A stretch of 63,827 nt of DNA from Paenibacillus dakarensis (GCF_001373415.1 NZ_CDSE01000027.1:1-63827), one strand, 5' to 3'. Numbered from the stretch's first letter, positions 17,798-31,184 are shown. Notes: generated by a model from the sequence alone, not told the origin. Made by a program: numbers and translations.

Positions 17798-18166
17798 TTA
17801 GAATTCAAGGCCTGCTTCGCGAGCTGCTTCAGCCAGAGCTTGAATACGTCCGTGATACAGATATCCACCACGATCGAATACGATTGATTTGTAACCTTTG
17901 TCAGTTGCACGCTTTGCAACGAGCTCTCCAACTTTACGAGCAGACTCAACGCTGCCGCCGTTTTTGATGTCGCCGCTCAGTTCTTTATCCAATGTAGAAG
18001 CCGATGCCAAAGTCACGCCGGCCACGTCATCGATCAATTGAGCATAGATGTGTTTCGAAGAACGGAACACATTCAGACGTGGACGCTCTGCAGTGCCTTG
18101 AATTTTCTTACGCACACGCAGGTGTCTTTTCAAACGAGCTTTATTCTTGTCTTGTTTCGTGATCAT
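17798..18166 (-). CDS. rplR: 50S ribosomal protein L18
   Basis: L18 binds 5S rRNA in the central protuberance. The 122-residue protein has [20 protein letters not shown] and ends [11 protein letters not shown], as in the family. Its start follows AAGGGAAGC. Confidence 0.97.
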   Translation of the reverse strand: MITKQDKNKARLKRHLRVRKKIQGTAERPRLNVFRSSKHIYAQLIDDVAGVTLASASTLDKELSGDIKNGGSVESARKVGELVAKRATDKGYKSIVFDRGGYLYHGRIQALAEAAREAGLEF

Positions 18167-18278
18167 GCTTCCCTTTCACTCCCTTCAGTTTTGCCTTAAC
18201 AGCTTCACTTTAAGACTCATGGGGTAAGTAAGGAGAAACAGGTTAGCAAGCCAGCGGGTAAACCCGGGGGCAGCTACC

Positions 18279-18821
18279 TTATTTCTTCTTACCAGCCTTA
18301 CCTTCTTTACGAATAATGCGTTCACCTTCGTACTTGATACCTTTACCTTTGTAAGGCTCTGGTTCACGTACGGAACGGATTTTAGCAGCGTATGCACCTA
18401 CGCGCTCTTTATCGATTCCTTTTACAGTGATCTTTGTGTTGGAAGGTACTTCGAACTCGATACCTGGTTCAGGCGTGATTTCAACCGGGTGGGAGTAACC
18501 TACGTTCAGAACGATTTTATCTCCGGACTTACTTGCACGGTATCCGACACCGACCAGTTCAAGGTTTTTCGAGAATCCTTCAGTCACGCCGCTGACCATG
18601 TTCGAGACAACGCTGCGGGTCGTGCCGTGAAGAGAACGATGAGTTTTGTTGTCGGAAGGCCGAACAACAGTAATTTCGTTGTTTTCTACTGAAACCTGCA
18701 TGTCTTTATGCAGTTCACGAGTCAAGGTACCTTTCGGTCCTTTAACCGTGATTACAGTGTTATCCAGTGTGACATCCACACCGCTTGGAATAGCAATTGG
18801 TTTACGACCAATACGGGACAT
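18279..18821 (-). CDS. rplF: 50S ribosomal protein L6
   Basis: L6 lies near the GTPase-associated centre. The 180-residue protein starts [15 protein letters not shown] and ends with the [14 protein letters not shown] and [10 protein letters not shown] tail. GGAGGTGC precedes the ATG. A longer-than-usual 110-base gap with a GC-rich palindrome (CGGGTTTACCCG on the minus strand) separates it from rplR. Confidence 0.97.
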   Translation of the reverse strand: MSRIGRKPIAIPSGVDVTLDNTVITVKGPKGTLTRELHKDMQVSVENNEITVVRPSDNKTHRSLHGTTRSVVSNMVSGVTEGFSKNLELVGVGYRASKSGDKIVLNVGYSHPVEITPEPGIEFEVPSNTKITVKGIDKERVGAYAAKIRSVREPEPYKGKGIKYEGERIIRKEGKAGKKK

Positions 18822-18850
18822 TCATTGCACCTCCTATCTTGTGACGTTAA

Positions 18851-19249
18851 TTACCATACGTAGCAGAGAACTTCTCCGCCGGCTTTGGCTTGACGAGCTT
18901 CTTTGTCGGTCATTACTCCTTTAGATGTGGAGATGATCGCGATACCCAGTCCGCCGAGAACACGAGGCACTTCATTGCTCTTCGTGTACACGCGAAGACC
19001 TGGTTTACTGATTCTTTTCAGACCTGTGATGACGCGTTCGTTATTGGAGCCGTATTTCAGGAAAACACGGATGATCCCTTGTTTGTTATCTTCCACAAAC
19101 TCCGCATCACGGATGAAACCTTCACGCTTCAAGATATCAGCGATTTGTTTCTTAATTGTCGAAGCAGGCATTTCTACCGTCTCGTGACGCACAGTGTTCG
19201 CGTTACGAATACGAGTAAGCATATCTGCAATTGGATCGGACATAGTCAT
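18851..19249 (-). CDS. rpsH: 30S ribosomal protein S8
   Basis: S8 binds the central domain of 16S rRNA and in many bacteria represses the spc operon. The 132-residue protein has [19 protein letters not shown] near the start and ends [15 protein letters not shown] lies 10 bases before the chosen ATG; the ATG two codons later is also possible. Confidence 0.97.
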   Translation of the reverse strand: MTMSDPIADMLTRIRNANTVRHETVEMPASTIKKQIADILKREGFIRDAEFVEDNKQGIIRVFLKYGSNNERVITGLKRISKPGLRVYTKSNEVPRVLGGLGIAIISTSKGVMTDKEARQAKAGGEVLCYVW

Positions 19250-19282
19250 GTGTGGTAAACCTCCTTCCCGGTTATAAACTTC

Positions 19283-19468
19283 TTACCAGCTTGCTTTTTT
19301 CACGCCAGGAATCTGGCCTTTATAAGCTAATTCACGGAAACAAATTCTGCAAATTTTAAACTTCTGCAGTACCGAATGTGGACGACCGCAACGCTCGCAG
19401 CGAGTATAAGCCCGCACTTTAAATTTAGGCGCACGTTGTTGTTTAACTTTCATCGAAGTTTTTGCCAC
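19283..19468 (-). CDS. rpsN: 30S ribosomal protein S14, type Z
   Basis: This is the short, 61-residue zinc form of S14, with CERCG and CRICF as the two ligand pairs. The reading frame runs further upstream, but the family start is the GTG at 19468 (then [16 protein letters not shown]), preceded by AGGAGG. It is placed between rplE and rpsH as usual. Confidence 0.96.
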   Translation of the reverse strand: MAKTSMKVKQQRAPKFKVRAYTRCERCGRPHSVLQKFKICRICFRELAYKGQIPGVKKASW

Positions 19469-19508
19469 TTTAGCCTGACACCTCCTAAATAGTTTCGGAG
19501 AAACCGTC

Positions 19509-20048
19509 TTATTTCGCGAAAGGCATACCCATTTGAGTAAGCAGTTCACGGGACTCTTCGTCAGTTTTTGCCGTTGTAACGATTACGATATCCATACCAC
19601 GAACTTTATCTACTTTATCATACTCGATCTCAGGGAAGATCAATTGCTCTTTCAAACCGAGTGTGTAGTTACCACGACCGTCGAAAGCTTTAGTAGATAC
19701 GCCATGGAAGTCACGTACACGTGGAAGCGTAACGTTAAACAATTTATCGAGGAAGTAATACATACGCTCACCGCGCAGTGTTACTTTTACACCGATTGGC
19801 ATATTTTCACGCAATTTGAATCCGGCGATGGATTTCTTTGCACGAGTGATAACCGGTTTTTGTCCAGCGATCAGCTGCATGTCGTTAACTGCGGAATCAA
19901 GTACTTTAGAGTTAGCTACAGCGTCACCCACACCCATGTTGATGACAACTTTCTCAATTTTAGGTACTTGCATTACCGTTTTATAGTTAAACTTCTGCAT
20001 GAGCGCAGGAGTAACTTCGTTAAGAAAACGTTCTTTCATTCTTGCCAT
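19509..20048 (-). CDS. rplE: 50S ribosomal protein L5
   Basis: L5 binds 5S rRNA and contacts the P-site tRNA. The 179-residue protein has [15 protein letters not shown] near residue 30 and ends [27 protein letters not shown] precedes the ATG. Confidence 0.98.
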   Translation of the reverse strand: MARMKERFLNEVTPALMQKFNYKTVMQVPKIEKVVINMGVGDAVANSKVLDSAVNDMQLIAGQKPVITRAKKSIAGFKLRENMPIGVKVTLRGERMYYFLDKLFNVTLPRVRDFHGVSTKAFDGRGNYTLGLKEQLIFPEIEYDKVDKVRGMDIVIVTTAKTDEESRELLTQMGMPFAK

Positions 20049-20074
20049 GATTCAGGGACCTCCTTTCTTCACTT

Positions 20075-20431
20075 CTATTTATCGATTTGCTCTCCAGATC
20101 TCTTAGCGATGCGGACTTTTTTACCGTTGTCCAGCACTTTGTAACCGATACGGGTTACATTTCCACTCTTTGGATCAACGTGCATCACGTTGGAAACATG
20201 AATCGGAGCCTCTTTCTCGATGATACCGCCTTGCGGATTTGTTTGGTTAGGCTTCTGATGCTTCTTGATCATGTTTACGCCTTCTACCAAAACACGGTTC
20301 TCACGAGGATAAGCTGCAATGACACGGCCTTTTTTGCCTTTGTCTTTACCGCTGATCACAATAACTGTATCGTCTTTTTTAACGTGCAATTTATTGTTAT
20401 GGGATTCCAGAATTTTTTTCACTCTAGGCAT
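20075..20431 (-). CDS. rplX: 50S ribosomal protein L24
   Basis: L24 starts large-subunit assembly. The 118-residue protein has the KOW motif [18 protein letters not shown]. Residues around 48-65 ([18 protein letters not shown]) are the usual family stretch. CAGGAGGTG precedes the ATG. Confidence 0.98.
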   Translation of the reverse strand: MPRVKKILESHNNKLHVKKDDTVIVISGKDKGKKGRVIAAYPRENRVLVEGVNMIKKHQKPNQTNPQGGIIEKEAPIHVSNVMHVDPKSGNVTRIGYKVLDNGKKVRIAKRSGEQIDK

Positions 20432-20487
20432 TCGTTACACCTCCTGGGGCTTGACTGGGCAAGCATAACTTATCTCAATCATACCGA

Positions 20488-20856
20488 TTAGATTACTTCC
20501 GGAGCCAAGGAAACGATTTTCATGAAGTCTCTTTCGCGAAGTTCGCGAGCAACTGGTCCGAAAATACGAGTTCCACGTGGGCTTCTGTCTTCTTTAACAA
20601 CTACCGCTGCGTTTTCGTCAAATGAAATGTAAGATCCGTCTTTACGACGAACAGAACGCTTCGTACGAACAACAACCGCTTTTACTACATCACCTTTTTT
20701 GACAACGCCGCCTGGTGTTGCTTGTTTGACGGAACACACGATCAAATCACCGATCTGAGCTGTACGGCGACCAGTACCACCCAATACGCGGATACACATC
20801 AGTTCCTTCGCACCAGAGTTGTCAGCCACAGCCAAACGAGTAAATGGTTGAATCAT
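20488..20856 (-). CDS. rplN: 50S ribosomal protein L14
   Basis: L14 takes part in an intersubunit bridge. The 122-residue protein starts [19 protein letters not shown] and ends [11 protein letters not shown], full length for the family. GAAAGGAGG precedes the ATG. Confidence 0.98.
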   Translation of the reverse strand: MIQPFTRLAVADNSGAKELMCIRVLGGTGRRTAQIGDLIVCSVKQATPGGVVKKGDVVKAVVVRTKRSVRRKDGSYISFDENAAVVVKEDRSPRGTRIFGPVARELRERDFMKIVSLAPEVI

Positions 20857-20891
20857 TGAAATTTCCTCCTTTCGGAAAAACTGACTATGCT

Positions 20892-21158
20892 TTAGATGAT
20901 TACCGCTTTCTCTACAACTTCAACCAGTCTCCAGCGCTTATCCTTAGAGATCGGACGAGTTTCCATGATTTTAACGGTATCACCGATTTGAGCTGTATTG
21001 TTCTCATCATGCGCTTTAAATTTTTTCGTGTATTTAATGCGCTTGTGATACAAGTTATGCTTCTTATAAGTTTCAACAGCTACAACAATGGTTTTATCCA
21101 TTTTGTCACTGACGACTTTACCAATTTGCACTTTACGAGCATTGCGTTCTTCGCTCAC
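20892..21158 (-). CDS. rpsQ: 30S ribosomal protein S17
   Basis: S17 is a primary 16S-binding OB-fold protein. The 88-residue protein starts at the GTG at 21158 ([20 protein letters not shown] follows), with AAGGAGG 8 bases upstream. A longer in-frame extension exists but lacks a ribosome binding site and does not match the family. Confidence 0.96.
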   Translation of the reverse strand: MSEERNARKVQIGKVVSDKMDKTIVVAVETYKKHNLYHKRIKYTKKFKAHDENNTAQIGDTVKIMETRPISKDKRWRLVEVVEKAVII

Positions 21159-21199
21159 TGAGTTGGCCTCCTTCCTGAATACAGACGGCGTCTGTTTCA

Positions 21200-21397
21200 T
21201 TAACTAATCCCAAGTTCTCTTTCACGGATAACGGTTTTAGCACGAGCTATTTCTTTGCGCACATCACGAATCCGGGTTGGATTATCAAGCTGGCCTGTAG
21301 CCAATTGAAAACGGAGATTAAAGAGTTCTTCTTTAAATCCGGCGATTTTTTGCTCGATCTCTGCAGTGGTTAAGTTGCGCAGTTCATTAGCTTTCAT
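21200..21397 (-). CDS. rpmC: 50S ribosomal protein L29
   Basis: L29 surrounds the exit tunnel near trigger factor and SRP. The 65-residue protein starts at [18 protein letters not shown] (21397), and its first codons overlap the end of rplP by 11 bases. The site GGTGGTG upstream is modest, so coupling to rplP translation is likely. Confidence 0.96.
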   Translation of the reverse strand: MKANELRNLTTAEIEQKIAGFKEELFNLRFQLATGQLDNPTRIRDVRKEIARAKTVIRERELGIS

Positions 21398-21821
21398 TTG
21401 CTTCACCACCCACTTCTTCACGTTTCACAAACTTCGTTTTAACAGGCAGCTTGTGAGCGGCGAGACGCATCGCTTCGCGGGCGATTTCCTCAGACACGCC
21501 TCCAAGTTCAAACATAATCTTGCCTGGTTTTACAACAGAAACCCATTTCTCAACGTTACCTTTACCGGAACCCATCCGCACCTCGAGAGGCTTTTGAGTA
21601 ATCGGCTTATCCGGGAAAATCTTGATCCATACTTTACCGCCACGGCGAATATAACGAGTCATCGCAATACGCGCAGCTTCGATCTGACGGTTCGTGATCC
21701 AACCTGGTTCTAATGCTTGCAGGCCGAATTCGCCGAAGTTCAGTTCAGTACCGCCTTTAGCTTGGCCTCTCATACTGCCGCGCTGTTGTTTGCGGTGTTT
21801 AACACGTTTTGGTACCAACAT
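21387..21821 (-). CDS. rplP: 50S ribosomal protein L16
   Basis: L16 helps form the A-site tRNA pocket of the large subunit. The 144-residue protein starts [19 protein letters not shown] and has the [21 protein letters not shown] stretch near residue 60. GGAGGC precedes the ATG; the gene follows rpsC by 2 bases. Confidence 0.98.
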   Translation of the reverse strand: MLVPKRVKHRKQQRGSMRGQAKGGTELNFGEFGLQALEPGWITNRQIEAARIAMTRYIRRGGKVWIKIFPDKPITQKPLEVRMGSGKGNVEKWVSVVKPGKIMFELGGVSEEIAREAMRLAAHKLPVKTKFVKREEVGGEANES

Positions 21822-21823
21822 GA

Positions 21824-22489
21824 TTAGTTGCCTCCTTCCTGAGCAGCTTGTTTCTTAGCCGTAGGAAGAACCTCTCCACGATAGATCCATACTTTCACGC
21901 CGATACGGCCGTAAGTCGTATGCGCTTCTGCTGTACCATAGTCGATGTCTGCACGAAGCGTATGAAGTGGAACAGTTCCTTCACTGTAGCCTTCCGTACG
22001 AGCGATTTCAGCACCGCCAAGACGTCCGCTGACGGATGTTTTAATCCCTTTCGCTCCAGAGCGCATAGTTCTTTGAATTGCTTGTTTCAGAGCACGACGG
22101 AAAGAAACACGACGTTCCAATTGTTGTGCAATGCTTTCAGCTACAAGAATAGCGTCCATTTCAGGGTTCTTAATTTCAGAGATGTTGATGTGAACCTTTT
22201 TGCCGCCTGCGATTTTAGTCACTTGACCACGCAGTACTTCAACTTCCGAACCACCTTTACCGATTACCATTCCTGGTTTAGCAGTGTGGATCGTTACGTT
22301 CACACGATTTGCCGCTCTCTCGATTTCAATACGGGATACAGCGGAGTCTTTCAATTTATTCTTCAGGTATTCACGGATTTTAACGTCTTCCAGCAAAAGA
22401 TCACCGAAATCTTTGCCTGCATACCATTTGGATTCCCAATCACGGATAATACCGATACGGAGTCCTACTGGATTTACCTTTTGGCCCAC
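21824..22489 (-). CDS. rpsC: 30S ribosomal protein S3
   Basis: S3 forms part of the mRNA entry helicase. The 221-residue protein has a KH domain with [15 protein letters not shown] (about 74-88) and a C-terminal domain with [12 protein letters not shown]. The start is GTG at 22489, preceded by GGAGGGAAAACGT. Confidence 0.98.
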   Translation of the reverse strand: MGQKVNPVGLRIGIIRDWESKWYAGKDFGDLLLEDVKIREYLKNKLKDSAVSRIEIERAANRVNVTIHTAKPGMVIGKGGSEVEVLRGQVTKIAGGKKVHINISEIKNPEMDAILVAESIAQQLERRVSFRRALKQAIQRTMRSGAKGIKTSVSGRLGGAEIARTEGYSEGTVPLHTLRADIDYGTAEAHTTYGRIGVKVWIYRGEVLPTAKKQAAQEGGN

Positions 22490-22502
22490 ACGTTTTCCCT
22501 CC

Positions 22503-22835
22503 TTATTTTTCAGCTACCACCAAAGTAATGTGGCTGGTGCGTTTATTAATCCGGCTTGCACGTCCCATCGCACGAGGGCGGAAACGTTTCATCGTCGGAC
22601 CTTGGTTGACGTAAACTTGAGTTACTACCAACTTGTTTACATCCATAGAATAGTTATGCTCAGCGTTTGCGATAGCTGAGTTCAGCAGCTTCTCAACTAC
22701 AGGAGATGCAGCTTTCGGAGTGTGACGAAGAATCGCGATCGCTTCACCAACTTGCTTACCGCGGATTAAGTCAACAACCAGTTGAGCTTTACGAGGAGCA
22801 ATCCGAATCGATCTTGCATGTGCTTTTGCTTCCAT
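22503..22835 (-). CDS. rplV: 50S ribosomal protein L22
   Basis: L22 lines the exit tunnel with a long hairpin. The 110-residue protein starts [20 protein letters not shown] and keeps the hairpin region [19 protein letters not shown] without the deletions or insertions seen in macrolide-resistant mutants. GAGGAGGTTAAAC precedes the ATG. Confidence 0.98.
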   Translation of the reverse strand: MEAKAHARSIRIAPRKAQLVVDLIRGKQVGEAIAILRHTPKAASPVVEKLLNSAIANAEHNYSMDVNKLVVTQVYVNQGPTMKRFRPRAMGRASRINKRTSHITLVVAEK

Positions 22836-22870
22836 TGTTTAACCTCCTCTCAAACAAAGAGCTTTATTAA

Positions 22871-23146
22871 TTAACGTCTTGTTTTCTTATCGTCTTCATG
22901 ACCTTTGTAAGTACGCGTTGGAGCGAACTCGCCCAACTTGTGACCCACCATGTCTTCCGTTACATATACAGGCACGTGTTTACGGCCATCGTATACGCCG
23001 AATGTGTGACCGATAAATTGCGGGAAAATCGTTGAACGGCGGGACCAAGTCTTAATCACGGCTTTTTTACCGGATTCGTTCATGTCCTCTACTTTTTTGA
23101 GCAAGTATGCATCAATAAAAGGTCCTTTTTTCAAACTACGGCTCAT
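22871..23146 (-). CDS. rpsS: 30S ribosomal protein S19
   Basis: S19 sits in the small-subunit head with S13. The 91-residue protein starts [20 protein letters not shown] and has [33 protein letters not shown] precedes the ATG. Confidence 0.98.
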   Translation of the reverse strand: MSRSLKKGPFIDAYLLKKVEDMNESGKKAVIKTWSRRSTIFPQFIGHTFGVYDGRKHVPVYVTEDMVGHKLGEFAPTRTYKGHEDDKKTRR

Positions 23147-23215
23147 ATTGTAATCCTCCCTTCACCAAACTGTCTCGTAACCCGCAGCCTTACACGAAGT
23201 TATGCACAGTGTGTA

Positions 23216-24046
23216 TTACTTCGTGCGGCGGCGAACGATATATTTGTCAGAAGCTTTTCCTTTTTTACGAGTCTTAGCACCAAGGGTTGGTTTACCCCAA
23301 GGAGACATAGGCGACTTACGTCCGATAGGAGCGCGGCCTTCACCACCACCGTGTGGGTGATCGTTAGGGTTCATTACTACACCACGAACCTCAGGACGTT
23401 TTCCGAGCCAACGGCTACGACCAGCTTTACCGATCTTGATCAGCTCGTGGTCTCCGTTACCTACGGAACCGATAGTTGCGCGGCAAGTTTTCAGAATGTG
23501 ACGAACTTCACCGGAAGAAAGACGTACTGTTACGTACTTATCTTCTTTACCGAGAAGCTGAGCTTCTGTACCAGCTGCACGAACCAATTGTCCGCCTTTA
23601 CCTGGTTGCAATTCAATATTGTGGATAACTGTACCAACTGGGATGTTTTCCAAAGGAAGAGCATTACCAATTTTGATATCAGATCCAACGCCTGAAGTCA
23701 CTTGATCTCCAACTTTCAGACCTTTAGGAGCGATGATATAACGCTTCTCTCCGTCTGCATAGTGGATCAGAGCGATGTTGGAAGTACGGTTCGGGTCATA
23801 CTCGATCGTAGCAACGCGACCTGGAATGCCGTCTTTCGTACGTTTAAAGTCGATGATACGGTATTTACGTTTGTGTCCGCCGCCATGGTGACGAACTGTA
23901 ATTTTACCTTGGTTGTTACGTCCAGCTGTTTTGCTCAGCGGCGCAAGCAACGATTTCTCCGGCTGGTTCGTTGTGATTTCTTCGAAAGTCGACACGGACA
24001 TGTTGCGTCGAGCCGGGGATGTCGGTTTATACTTTTTAATAGGCAC
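23216..24046 (-). CDS. rplB: 50S ribosomal protein L2
   Basis: L2 is needed for subunit joining and peptidyl transferase activity. The 276-residue protein contains [19 protein letters not shown] and the conserved [16 protein letters not shown] with the His essential for activity. The start is GTG at 24046 with GGAGGG upstream. Confidence 0.98.
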   Translation of the reverse strand: MPIKKYKPTSPARRNMSVSTFEEITTNQPEKSLLAPLSKTAGRNNQGKITVRHHGGGHKRKYRIIDFKRTKDGIPGRVATIEYDPNRTSNIALIHYADGEKRYIIAPKGLKVGDQVTSGVGSDIKIGNALPLENIPVGTVIHNIELQPGKGGQLVRAAGTEAQLLGKEDKYVTVRLSSGEVRHILKTCRATIGSVGNGDHELIKIGKAGRSRWLGKRPEVRGVVMNPNDHPHGGGEGRAPIGRKSPMSPWGKPTLGAKTRKKGKASDKYIVRRRTK

Positions 24047-24075
24047 TGAATTTTCCCTCCTTACTTAGAAATTTC

Positions 24076-24369
24076 TTATTCAACCGATTCAAAGAACTCA
24101 AGCGGTTTGCTGTCAGATGTCAAAGTTACGATTGCTTTCTTCCATTCTGTAGTGTAACCAGAGTGGCGGCCGTAACGCTTTGGCTTCGCAGGAACACGCA
24201 TTGTATTCACGTTCGATACTTTTACTTTGAAAATCGATTCAACGGCTTGTTTAATCTCGGTTTTGTTAGCACGGATGTCTACTTCGAAAGCATATTTCAG
24301 TTCCGACATGTAATCAGCCGTACGTTCCGTGATCACCGGGCGCTTGATTATATCGCGAGGATCCTTCAT
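24076..24369 (-). CDS. rplW: 50S ribosomal protein L23
   Basis: L23 is the exit-tunnel docking site for trigger factor and SRP. The 97-residue protein starts [20 protein letters not shown], typical of Firmicutes. Its ATG overlaps the rplD stop (TAATG), so translation is coupled. Confidence 0.97.
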   Translation of the reverse strand: MKDPRDIIKRPVITERTADYMSELKYAFEVDIRANKTEIKQAVESIFKVKVSNVNTMRVPAKPKRYGRHSGYTTEWKKAIVTLTSDSKPLEFFESVE

Positions 24370-24992
24370 TACGCGAGCACCTCCTCTACCTTCTGAACTG
24401 CTTCCTTCGTAATGATCAATTGATCGTACGTCAGTACGTCAAGAACATTAATGCCGTCAGCCGCTACGAATTTCACTCCAGGAATATTACGTGCGGAAAG
24501 GGCTACATTATCATCATAGCTAGGAGCAACGATCAGAGCTTTGCGTCCAACTTTAAGGTTGCTCAAGATGTTAGCGAACTCTTTCGTTTTTGGCGCATTA
24601 AGCGTCAATTGATCCAGCACGATAATTGCATTATCAATCACTTTAGAAGACAATGCGGATTTGATCGCCAAACGACGAACTTTCTTAGGCAGTTTAATGG
24701 AGTAGCTACGTGGAGTTGGTCCAAATACTACGCCGCCGCCTTTCCATTGTGGTGAACGGATCGAACCTTGACGAGCGCGACCAGTACCTTTTTGTTTCCA
24801 AGGCTTACGTCCGCCGCCGCGTACTTCAGAACGTCCTTTGACTTTGTGAGTACCACGACGCAGGGAAGCGCGTTGCAGCAATACTGCACTATGCAGAACA
24901 TGCTCATTTGGCTCGATGCCAAATACCGCATCATTCAATTCAATTTCGCCAACTTGGCTGCCGTCGATATTTAACAGTGCTACTTTAGGCAT
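24369..24992 (-). CDS. rplD: 50S ribosomal protein L4
   Basis: L4 lines the exit tunnel and in enterics represses the S10 operon. The 207-residue protein has the tunnel-loop region [20 protein letters not shown] around residue 65, without visible macrolide-type changes. AAAGGAGGAACAATC precedes the ATG. Confidence 0.98.
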   Translation of the reverse strand: MPKVALLNIDGSQVGEIELNDAVFGIEPNEHVLHSAVLLQRASLRRGTHKVKGRSEVRGGGRKPWKQKGTGRARQGSIRSPQWKGGGVVFGPTPRSYSIKLPKKVRRLAIKSALSSKVIDNAIIVLDQLTLNAPKTKEFANILSNLKVGRKALIVAPSYDDNVALSARNIPGVKFVAADGINVLDVLTYDQLIITKEAVQKVEEVLA

Positions 24993-25018
24993 TGATTGTT
25001 CCTCCTTTCTTCAGGCGA

Positions 25019-25642
25019 TTATTTCTTCACCGTTTCTTTAATTTGCACAAGACCTTTTTTAGGGCCAGGAATTGAGCCTTTTACAAGAAGTACGTTGCGT
25101 TCAACGTCTACCTTGATGATTTCAAGCTTCTGGATTGTAACCGTGTTGTGGCCCATGTGACCTGGCAGACGCTTCCCTTTAGGAACGCGGTTTGCTTGGA
25201 TCGAACCCATGGAACCTGGACGACGGTGGTAACGAGAACCGTGAGACATAGGTCCGCGGCTTTGTCCCCAACGTTTGATTACACCCTGGAAACCTTTACC
25301 TTTAGAAATACCAGTTACGTCAACATATTCGCCTTCCGCGAAGATATCAGCCTTCACTTCTTGACCAACCTCGACACTCGCGAGGTCAACACCGCGAATT
25401 TCTCGAACGTAGCGCTTAGGTGCAGTATTTGCTTTTTTAGCATGTCCTGCTTCTGGTTTGTTAGCGTTATTCTCTTTCTTGTCGGAGAAACCGAGCTGAA
25501 TAGCTTCGTATCCATCGTTCTCCACATCTTTCTTTTGCAAAACAACACAAGGACCTGCTTCGATAACCGTTACAGGAATTACATTACCTTCAGCGGTAAA
25601 TACTTGAGTCATTCCGAGCTTTCTCCCTAAGATACCTTTCAT
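25019..25642 (-). CDS. rplC: 50S ribosomal protein L3
   Basis: L3 initiates large-subunit assembly and reaches the peptidyl transferase centre. The 207-residue protein starts [20 protein letters not shown] and has [23 protein letters not shown] precedes the ATG. Confidence 0.98.
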   Translation of the reverse strand: MKGILGRKLGMTQVFTAEGNVIPVTVIEAGPCVVLQKKDVENDGYEAIQLGFSDKKENNANKPEAGHAKKANTAPKRYVREIRGVDLASVEVGQEVKADIFAEGEYVDVTGISKGKGFQGVIKRWGQSRGPMSHGSRYHRRPGSMGSIQANRVPKGKRLPGHMGHNTVTIQKLEIIKVDVERNVLLVKGSIPGPKKGLVQIKETVKK

Positions 25643-25684
25643 GTTGACACCTCTTTTCTCTACAAATAATCAGTTATTCATGTA

Positions 25685-26087
<403 letters not shown>

Positions 26088-26131
26088 AGTAACCTCTCAC
26101 ATCATCGCAACGTCGCAGAACAACATTCATT

Positions 26132-26160
26132 ATTATATAGAATAGATAGGCGTAATGCAA
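26132..26160 (-). promoter_or_regulatory. Sigma-A promoter of the S10 operon
   Basis: TTGCAT (26155-26160) and a consensus TATAAT (26132-26137) are spaced 17 bases, about 140 bases before rpsJ. Confidence 0.85.
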
Positions 26161-26255
26161 GCATTAAATGATAAAAGATATTTTCACAAATATTTGAAAT
26201 CAATCAACTGTACAAATACGACTCTATCAGCTGTCCTTCGCTTCAACAATATATC

Positions 26256-26294
26256 AAAAAAACAGAGCCGAATCCAGGGGATCCGGCTCTGTTC
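26256..26294 (-). terminator. Terminator of the str operon after tuf
   Basis: AACAGAGCCGGATCC pairs with GGATTCGGCTCTGTT around a 3-base loop and is followed by T residues on the minus strand. It lies 70 bases after the tuf stop and before the S10 promoter. Confidence 0.92.
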
Positions 26295-26297
26295 TAA

Positions 26298-26338
26298 CGT
26301 TACATCACACTGTTGCTCGTTACATCACACTGTTGCTC
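26298..26338. repeat. 20-bp tandem duplication in the tuf 3' UTR
   Basis: The 20-base unit CGTTACATCACACTGTTGCT occurs twice in direct tandem (26298-26317 and 26318-26337) with no mismatch. It lies between the tuf stop codon and the terminator, so it is in the tuf mRNA. Confidence 0.95.
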
Positions 26339-26364
26339 TATTTGAGGCTCGTATAAGCCTTTAA

Positions 26365-27555
26365 TTACTTAATGATGGAAGCTACGGAACCTGCACCAAC
26401 TGTACGTCCGCCTTCACGGATGGAGAACTTAGTACCTTCTTCAATCGCGATTGGAGCGATCAGTTGTACAGTAACAGTGATGTTATCACCAGGCATAACC
26501 ATTTCGGAACCTTCAGGAAGGTTGATTACACCAGTTACATCCGTAGTACGGAAGTAGAACTGTGGACGGTAGCCAGTGAAGAAAGGCTTATGACGTCCGC
26601 CTTCTTCTTTGCTCAGTACATATACTTGAGCAGTGAACTCAGTGTGAGGCTTAACGGAACCTGGCTTGGACAATACTTGTCCACGCTCGATTTGGCTGCG
26701 CTCTACACCACGAAGCAATGCACCGATGTTGTCACCAGCTTGTGCGGAATCCAGCAATTTACGGAACATTTCAACGCCCGTAACAACGGATTTTCTAGTT
26801 TCTTCGTTGATACCAACGATTTCGATTTCTTCACCGACTTTGATAGTACCACGCTCTACACGACCTGTAGCAACGGTACCACGACCAGTGATGGAGAATA
26901 CGTCCTCAACTGGCATCAAGAAAGGCTTGTCAGTGTCGCGCTCTGGCAATGGGATGTACTCGTCGATAATTTTGAACATTTCAACGATTTTTTGAGCCCA
27001 CTCACCATCTGGGTTCATCAATGCTTCACGAGCAGAACCACGAGTGATTGGAGTGTCATCGCCAGGGAAGTCATATTCGCTCAAGAGATCGCGAACTTCC
27101 ATTTCAACCAGTTCCAAGAGCTCTTCGTCTTCAACCATATCGCATTTGTTCAAGAATACAACGATGTAAGGAACGCCTACTTGGCGGGACAACAGGATGT
27201 GCTCGCGAGTCTGTGGCATTGGGCCGTCAGCTGCGGATACAACCAGGATTGCGCCGTCCATTTGAGCAGCACCAGTGATCATGTTTTTAACATAGTCAGC
27301 GTGGCCTGGGCAGTCAACGTGTGCATAGTGACGAGTATCAGTTTCATACTCAACGTGAGCTGTGGAGATTGTGATACCGCGCTCGCGCTCTTCAGGAGCT
27401 TTGTCGATTTGGTCGAATGCTACAGCAGCACCACCGTAAGTTTTGGACAATACAGTTGTGATTGCAGCAGTCAAAGTTGTTTTACCATGGTCAACGTGAC
27501 CGATAGTACCGATGTTAACATGGGGTTTCGTACGTTCGTATTTAGCCTTTGCCAT
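26365..27555 (-). CDS. tuf: Elongation factor Tu
   Basis: EF-Tu delivers aminoacyl-tRNA to the ribosome. The 396-residue protein has the P-loop GHVDHGKT (residues 19-26), the [12 protein letters not shown] switch region, NKCD for guanine specificity, and the three-domain length. AAGGAGGAATTGTTCAA precedes the ATG. It follows fusA and ends the str operon. Confidence 0.99.
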   Translation of the reverse strand: MAKAKYERTKPHVNIGTIGHVDHGKTTLTAAITTVLSKTYGGAAVAFDQIDKAPEERERGITISTAHVEYETDTRHYAHVDCPGHADYVKNMITGAAQMDGAILVVSAADGPMPQTREHILLSRQVGVPYIVVFLNKCDMVEDEELLELVEMEVRDLLSEYDFPGDDTPITRGSAREALMNPDGEWAQKIVEMFKIIDEYIPLPERDTDKPFLMPVEDVFSITGRGTVATGRVERGTIKVGEEIEIVGINEETRKSVVTGVEMFRKLLDSAQAGDNIGALLRGVERSQIERGQVLSKPGSVKPHTEFTAQVYVLSKEEGGRHKPFFTGYRPQFYFRTTDVTGVINLPEGSEMVMPGDNITVTVQLIAPIAIEEGTKFSIREGGRTVGAGSVASIIK

Positions 27556-27649
27556 TTGAACAATTCCTCCTTAAGGGGATATATATGTTTTGGCCGGACC
27601 AAGGTGTCAGGATATTCACCCTGCCCTAAGTCCAGCAGGAAAAACGTTA

Positions 27650-29731
<2,082 letters not shown>

Positions 29732-29778
29732 GCGAATAGTCTCCCTTCAAAATTATATTAAAATTTATAAGCTGAATC

Positions 29779-30249
29779 CTACCAGCGGTAGTGAGCAAAC
29801 GCTTTGTTCGCTTCAGCCATTTTGTGTGTGTCTTCACGTTTCTTAACAGAAGCACCAGTGTTGTTGGAAGCATCGATAATCTCAGCCGCCAAACGCTCTT
29901 CCATAGTCTTCTCGCCGCGGTTGCGGGAGTAGTTTACGAGCCAACGTAATCCCAGGGATGTACGTCTTTCTGGTTTTACTTCGATAGGCACCTGGTAGTT
30001 TGCACCGCCGACACGACGAGCTTTAACTTCCAGAACCGGCATGATGTTCTTGATGGCTGCTTCAAATACTTCCATTGGGTCATTACCCGTACGTTCTTGG
30101 ATAATATTGAATGCATTATAGAGAATGCTTTGAGCAACACCTCTCTTACCATCCAGCATGATGCGGTTGATCAGACGTGTAACGAGCTTGCTGTTATACA
30201 CCGGATCCGGCAGCACGTCTCTTTTAGTAACTGGACCTTTGCGTGGCAT
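29779..30249 (-). CDS. rpsG: 30S ribosomal protein S7
   Basis: S7 organises the 3' domain of 16S rRNA. The 156-residue protein starts at [20 protein letters not shown] (30249), with AAAGGGGG 6 bases upstream; an in-frame start eight codons earlier overlaps this site. It ends [12 protein letters not shown] as in other Firmicutes. Confidence 0.98.
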   Translation of the reverse strand: MPRKGPVTKRDVLPDPVYNSKLVTRLINRIMLDGKRGVAQSILYNAFNIIQERTGNDPMEVFEAAIKNIMPVLEVKARRVGGANYQVPIEVKPERRTSLGLRWLVNYSRNRGEKTMEERLAAEIIDASNNTGASVKKREDTHKMAEANKAFAHYRW

Positions 30250-30296
30250 GGATATCCCCCTTTCTTCAATCATGTTGTTTCAACATGTACTATAAC

Positions 30297-30716
30297 TTAG
30301 CTTTTCGCTTTAGGACGCTTAGCGCCGTATTTCGAACGAGCTTGCATACGGTTGTTCACACCTGCAGTATCAAGTGCACCGCGAACGATGTGATAACGTA
30401 CTCCCGCAAGGTCTTTTACTTTACCACCACGGATCAGAACAACACTGTGCTCTTGCAAGTTATGTCCGATACCTGGAATGTAAGCAGTAACCTCGATGCG
30501 GTTCGTCAAACGAACACGAGCATATTTACGAAGCGCCGAGTTCGGTTTACGTGGAGTCATTGTGCCGACACGAGTACATACACCACGTTTTTGTGGAGCA
30601 CTCAGGTTAGTATCCTCACGTTTCAATGCGTTGAATCCTTTTTGCAATGCCGGTGACTTTGACTTGTAAACTTTAGCTTGACGGCCCTTACGAACCAATT
30701 GGTTAATTGTTGGCAT
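30297..30716 (-). CDS. rpsL: 30S ribosomal protein S12, with substitutions at streptomycin sites
   Basis: S12 monitors codon-anticodon pairing in the decoding centre. The 139-residue protein starts [20 protein letters not shown]. Residue 56 is Arg (CGT) in [13 protein letters not shown], where most bacteria have Lys (E. coli K42, Mycobacterium K43, B. subtilis K56). The loop [10 protein letters not shown] has Ala where most have Pro (E. coli P90). Both positions are classical streptomycin-resistance sites, and Lys-to-Arg at the first gives resistance with near-normal accuracy. Intrinsic resistance is therefore predicted, not shown. It is followed by rpsG. Confidence 0.97.
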   Translation of the reverse strand: MPTINQLVRKGRQAKVYKSKSPALQKGFNALKREDTNLSAPQKRGVCTRVGTMTPRKPNSALRKYARVRLTNRIEVTAYIPGIGHNLQEHSVVLIRGGKVKDLAGVRYHIVRGALDTAGVNNRMQARSKYGAKRPKAKS

Positions 30717-30850
30717 GATGCCACCCCCTTCCTATATTACTCATCCTCATACAAACCATTTTAAGTCCACAGACCCAGGCGGTTCATAAAAAGACAAATG
30801 AAAAGTTTTTGCCGAGAGAAGGAGCCTCCTCCAACAAAAACAGTTCGAAC

Positions 30851-31102
30851 TCATTGTTTTAAGACTGCTACCATTGCTGCACCGACTTCGATGCCGCATG
30901 CCTCTCCGAGTGCTCTCATTGTAGGCACATACGTAATATCTACACCGTGCTTTCCACACAGGTTTACGATTTGGGAAGTCAAACGCTGGTCGCAATCCTC
31001 AGCCACATAAACCTCAGCGGCCTGACCGGTTTCAACGGCCTTCATTGTTTGTTTGGTGCCAATTTTAACATGAGCATCCTGTAATCCTTTATCATTAGAC
31101 AT
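30851..31102 (-). CDS. rplGB: Ribosomal L7Ae-family protein (YbxF-like)
   Basis: This 83-residue protein of the L7Ae/L30e family binds kink-turn RNA; the Bacillus homologue YbxF associates with ribosomes. The start at 31102 follows GGAGG by 8 bases, and an earlier in-frame start lacks a site. The stretch AEDCDQRLTSQIVNLC and the Gly-rich end CGIEVGAAMVAVLKQ are typical. It is the first gene after the strong promoter at 31156-31184, as in Bacillus between rpoC and rpsL. Confidence 0.9.
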   Translation of the reverse strand: MSNDKGLQDAHVKIGTKQTMKAVETGQAAEVYVAEDCDQRLTSQIVNLCGKHGVDITYVPTMRALGEACGIEVGAAMVAVLKQ

Positions 31103-31155
31103 TGGAAATTCCTCCAAAAGAACAGGGATAAAGCTACTACTCACGCACCTTTGCT

Positions 31156-31184
31156 ATATTAGCATCTGCCTTTAATGATGTCAA
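31156..31184 (-). promoter_or_regulatory. Sigma-A promoter of the str operon
   Basis: TTGACA (31179-31184) and TAATAT (31156-31161) are spaced exactly 17 bases, about 50 bases before the L7Ae-like gene. Confidence 0.88.
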
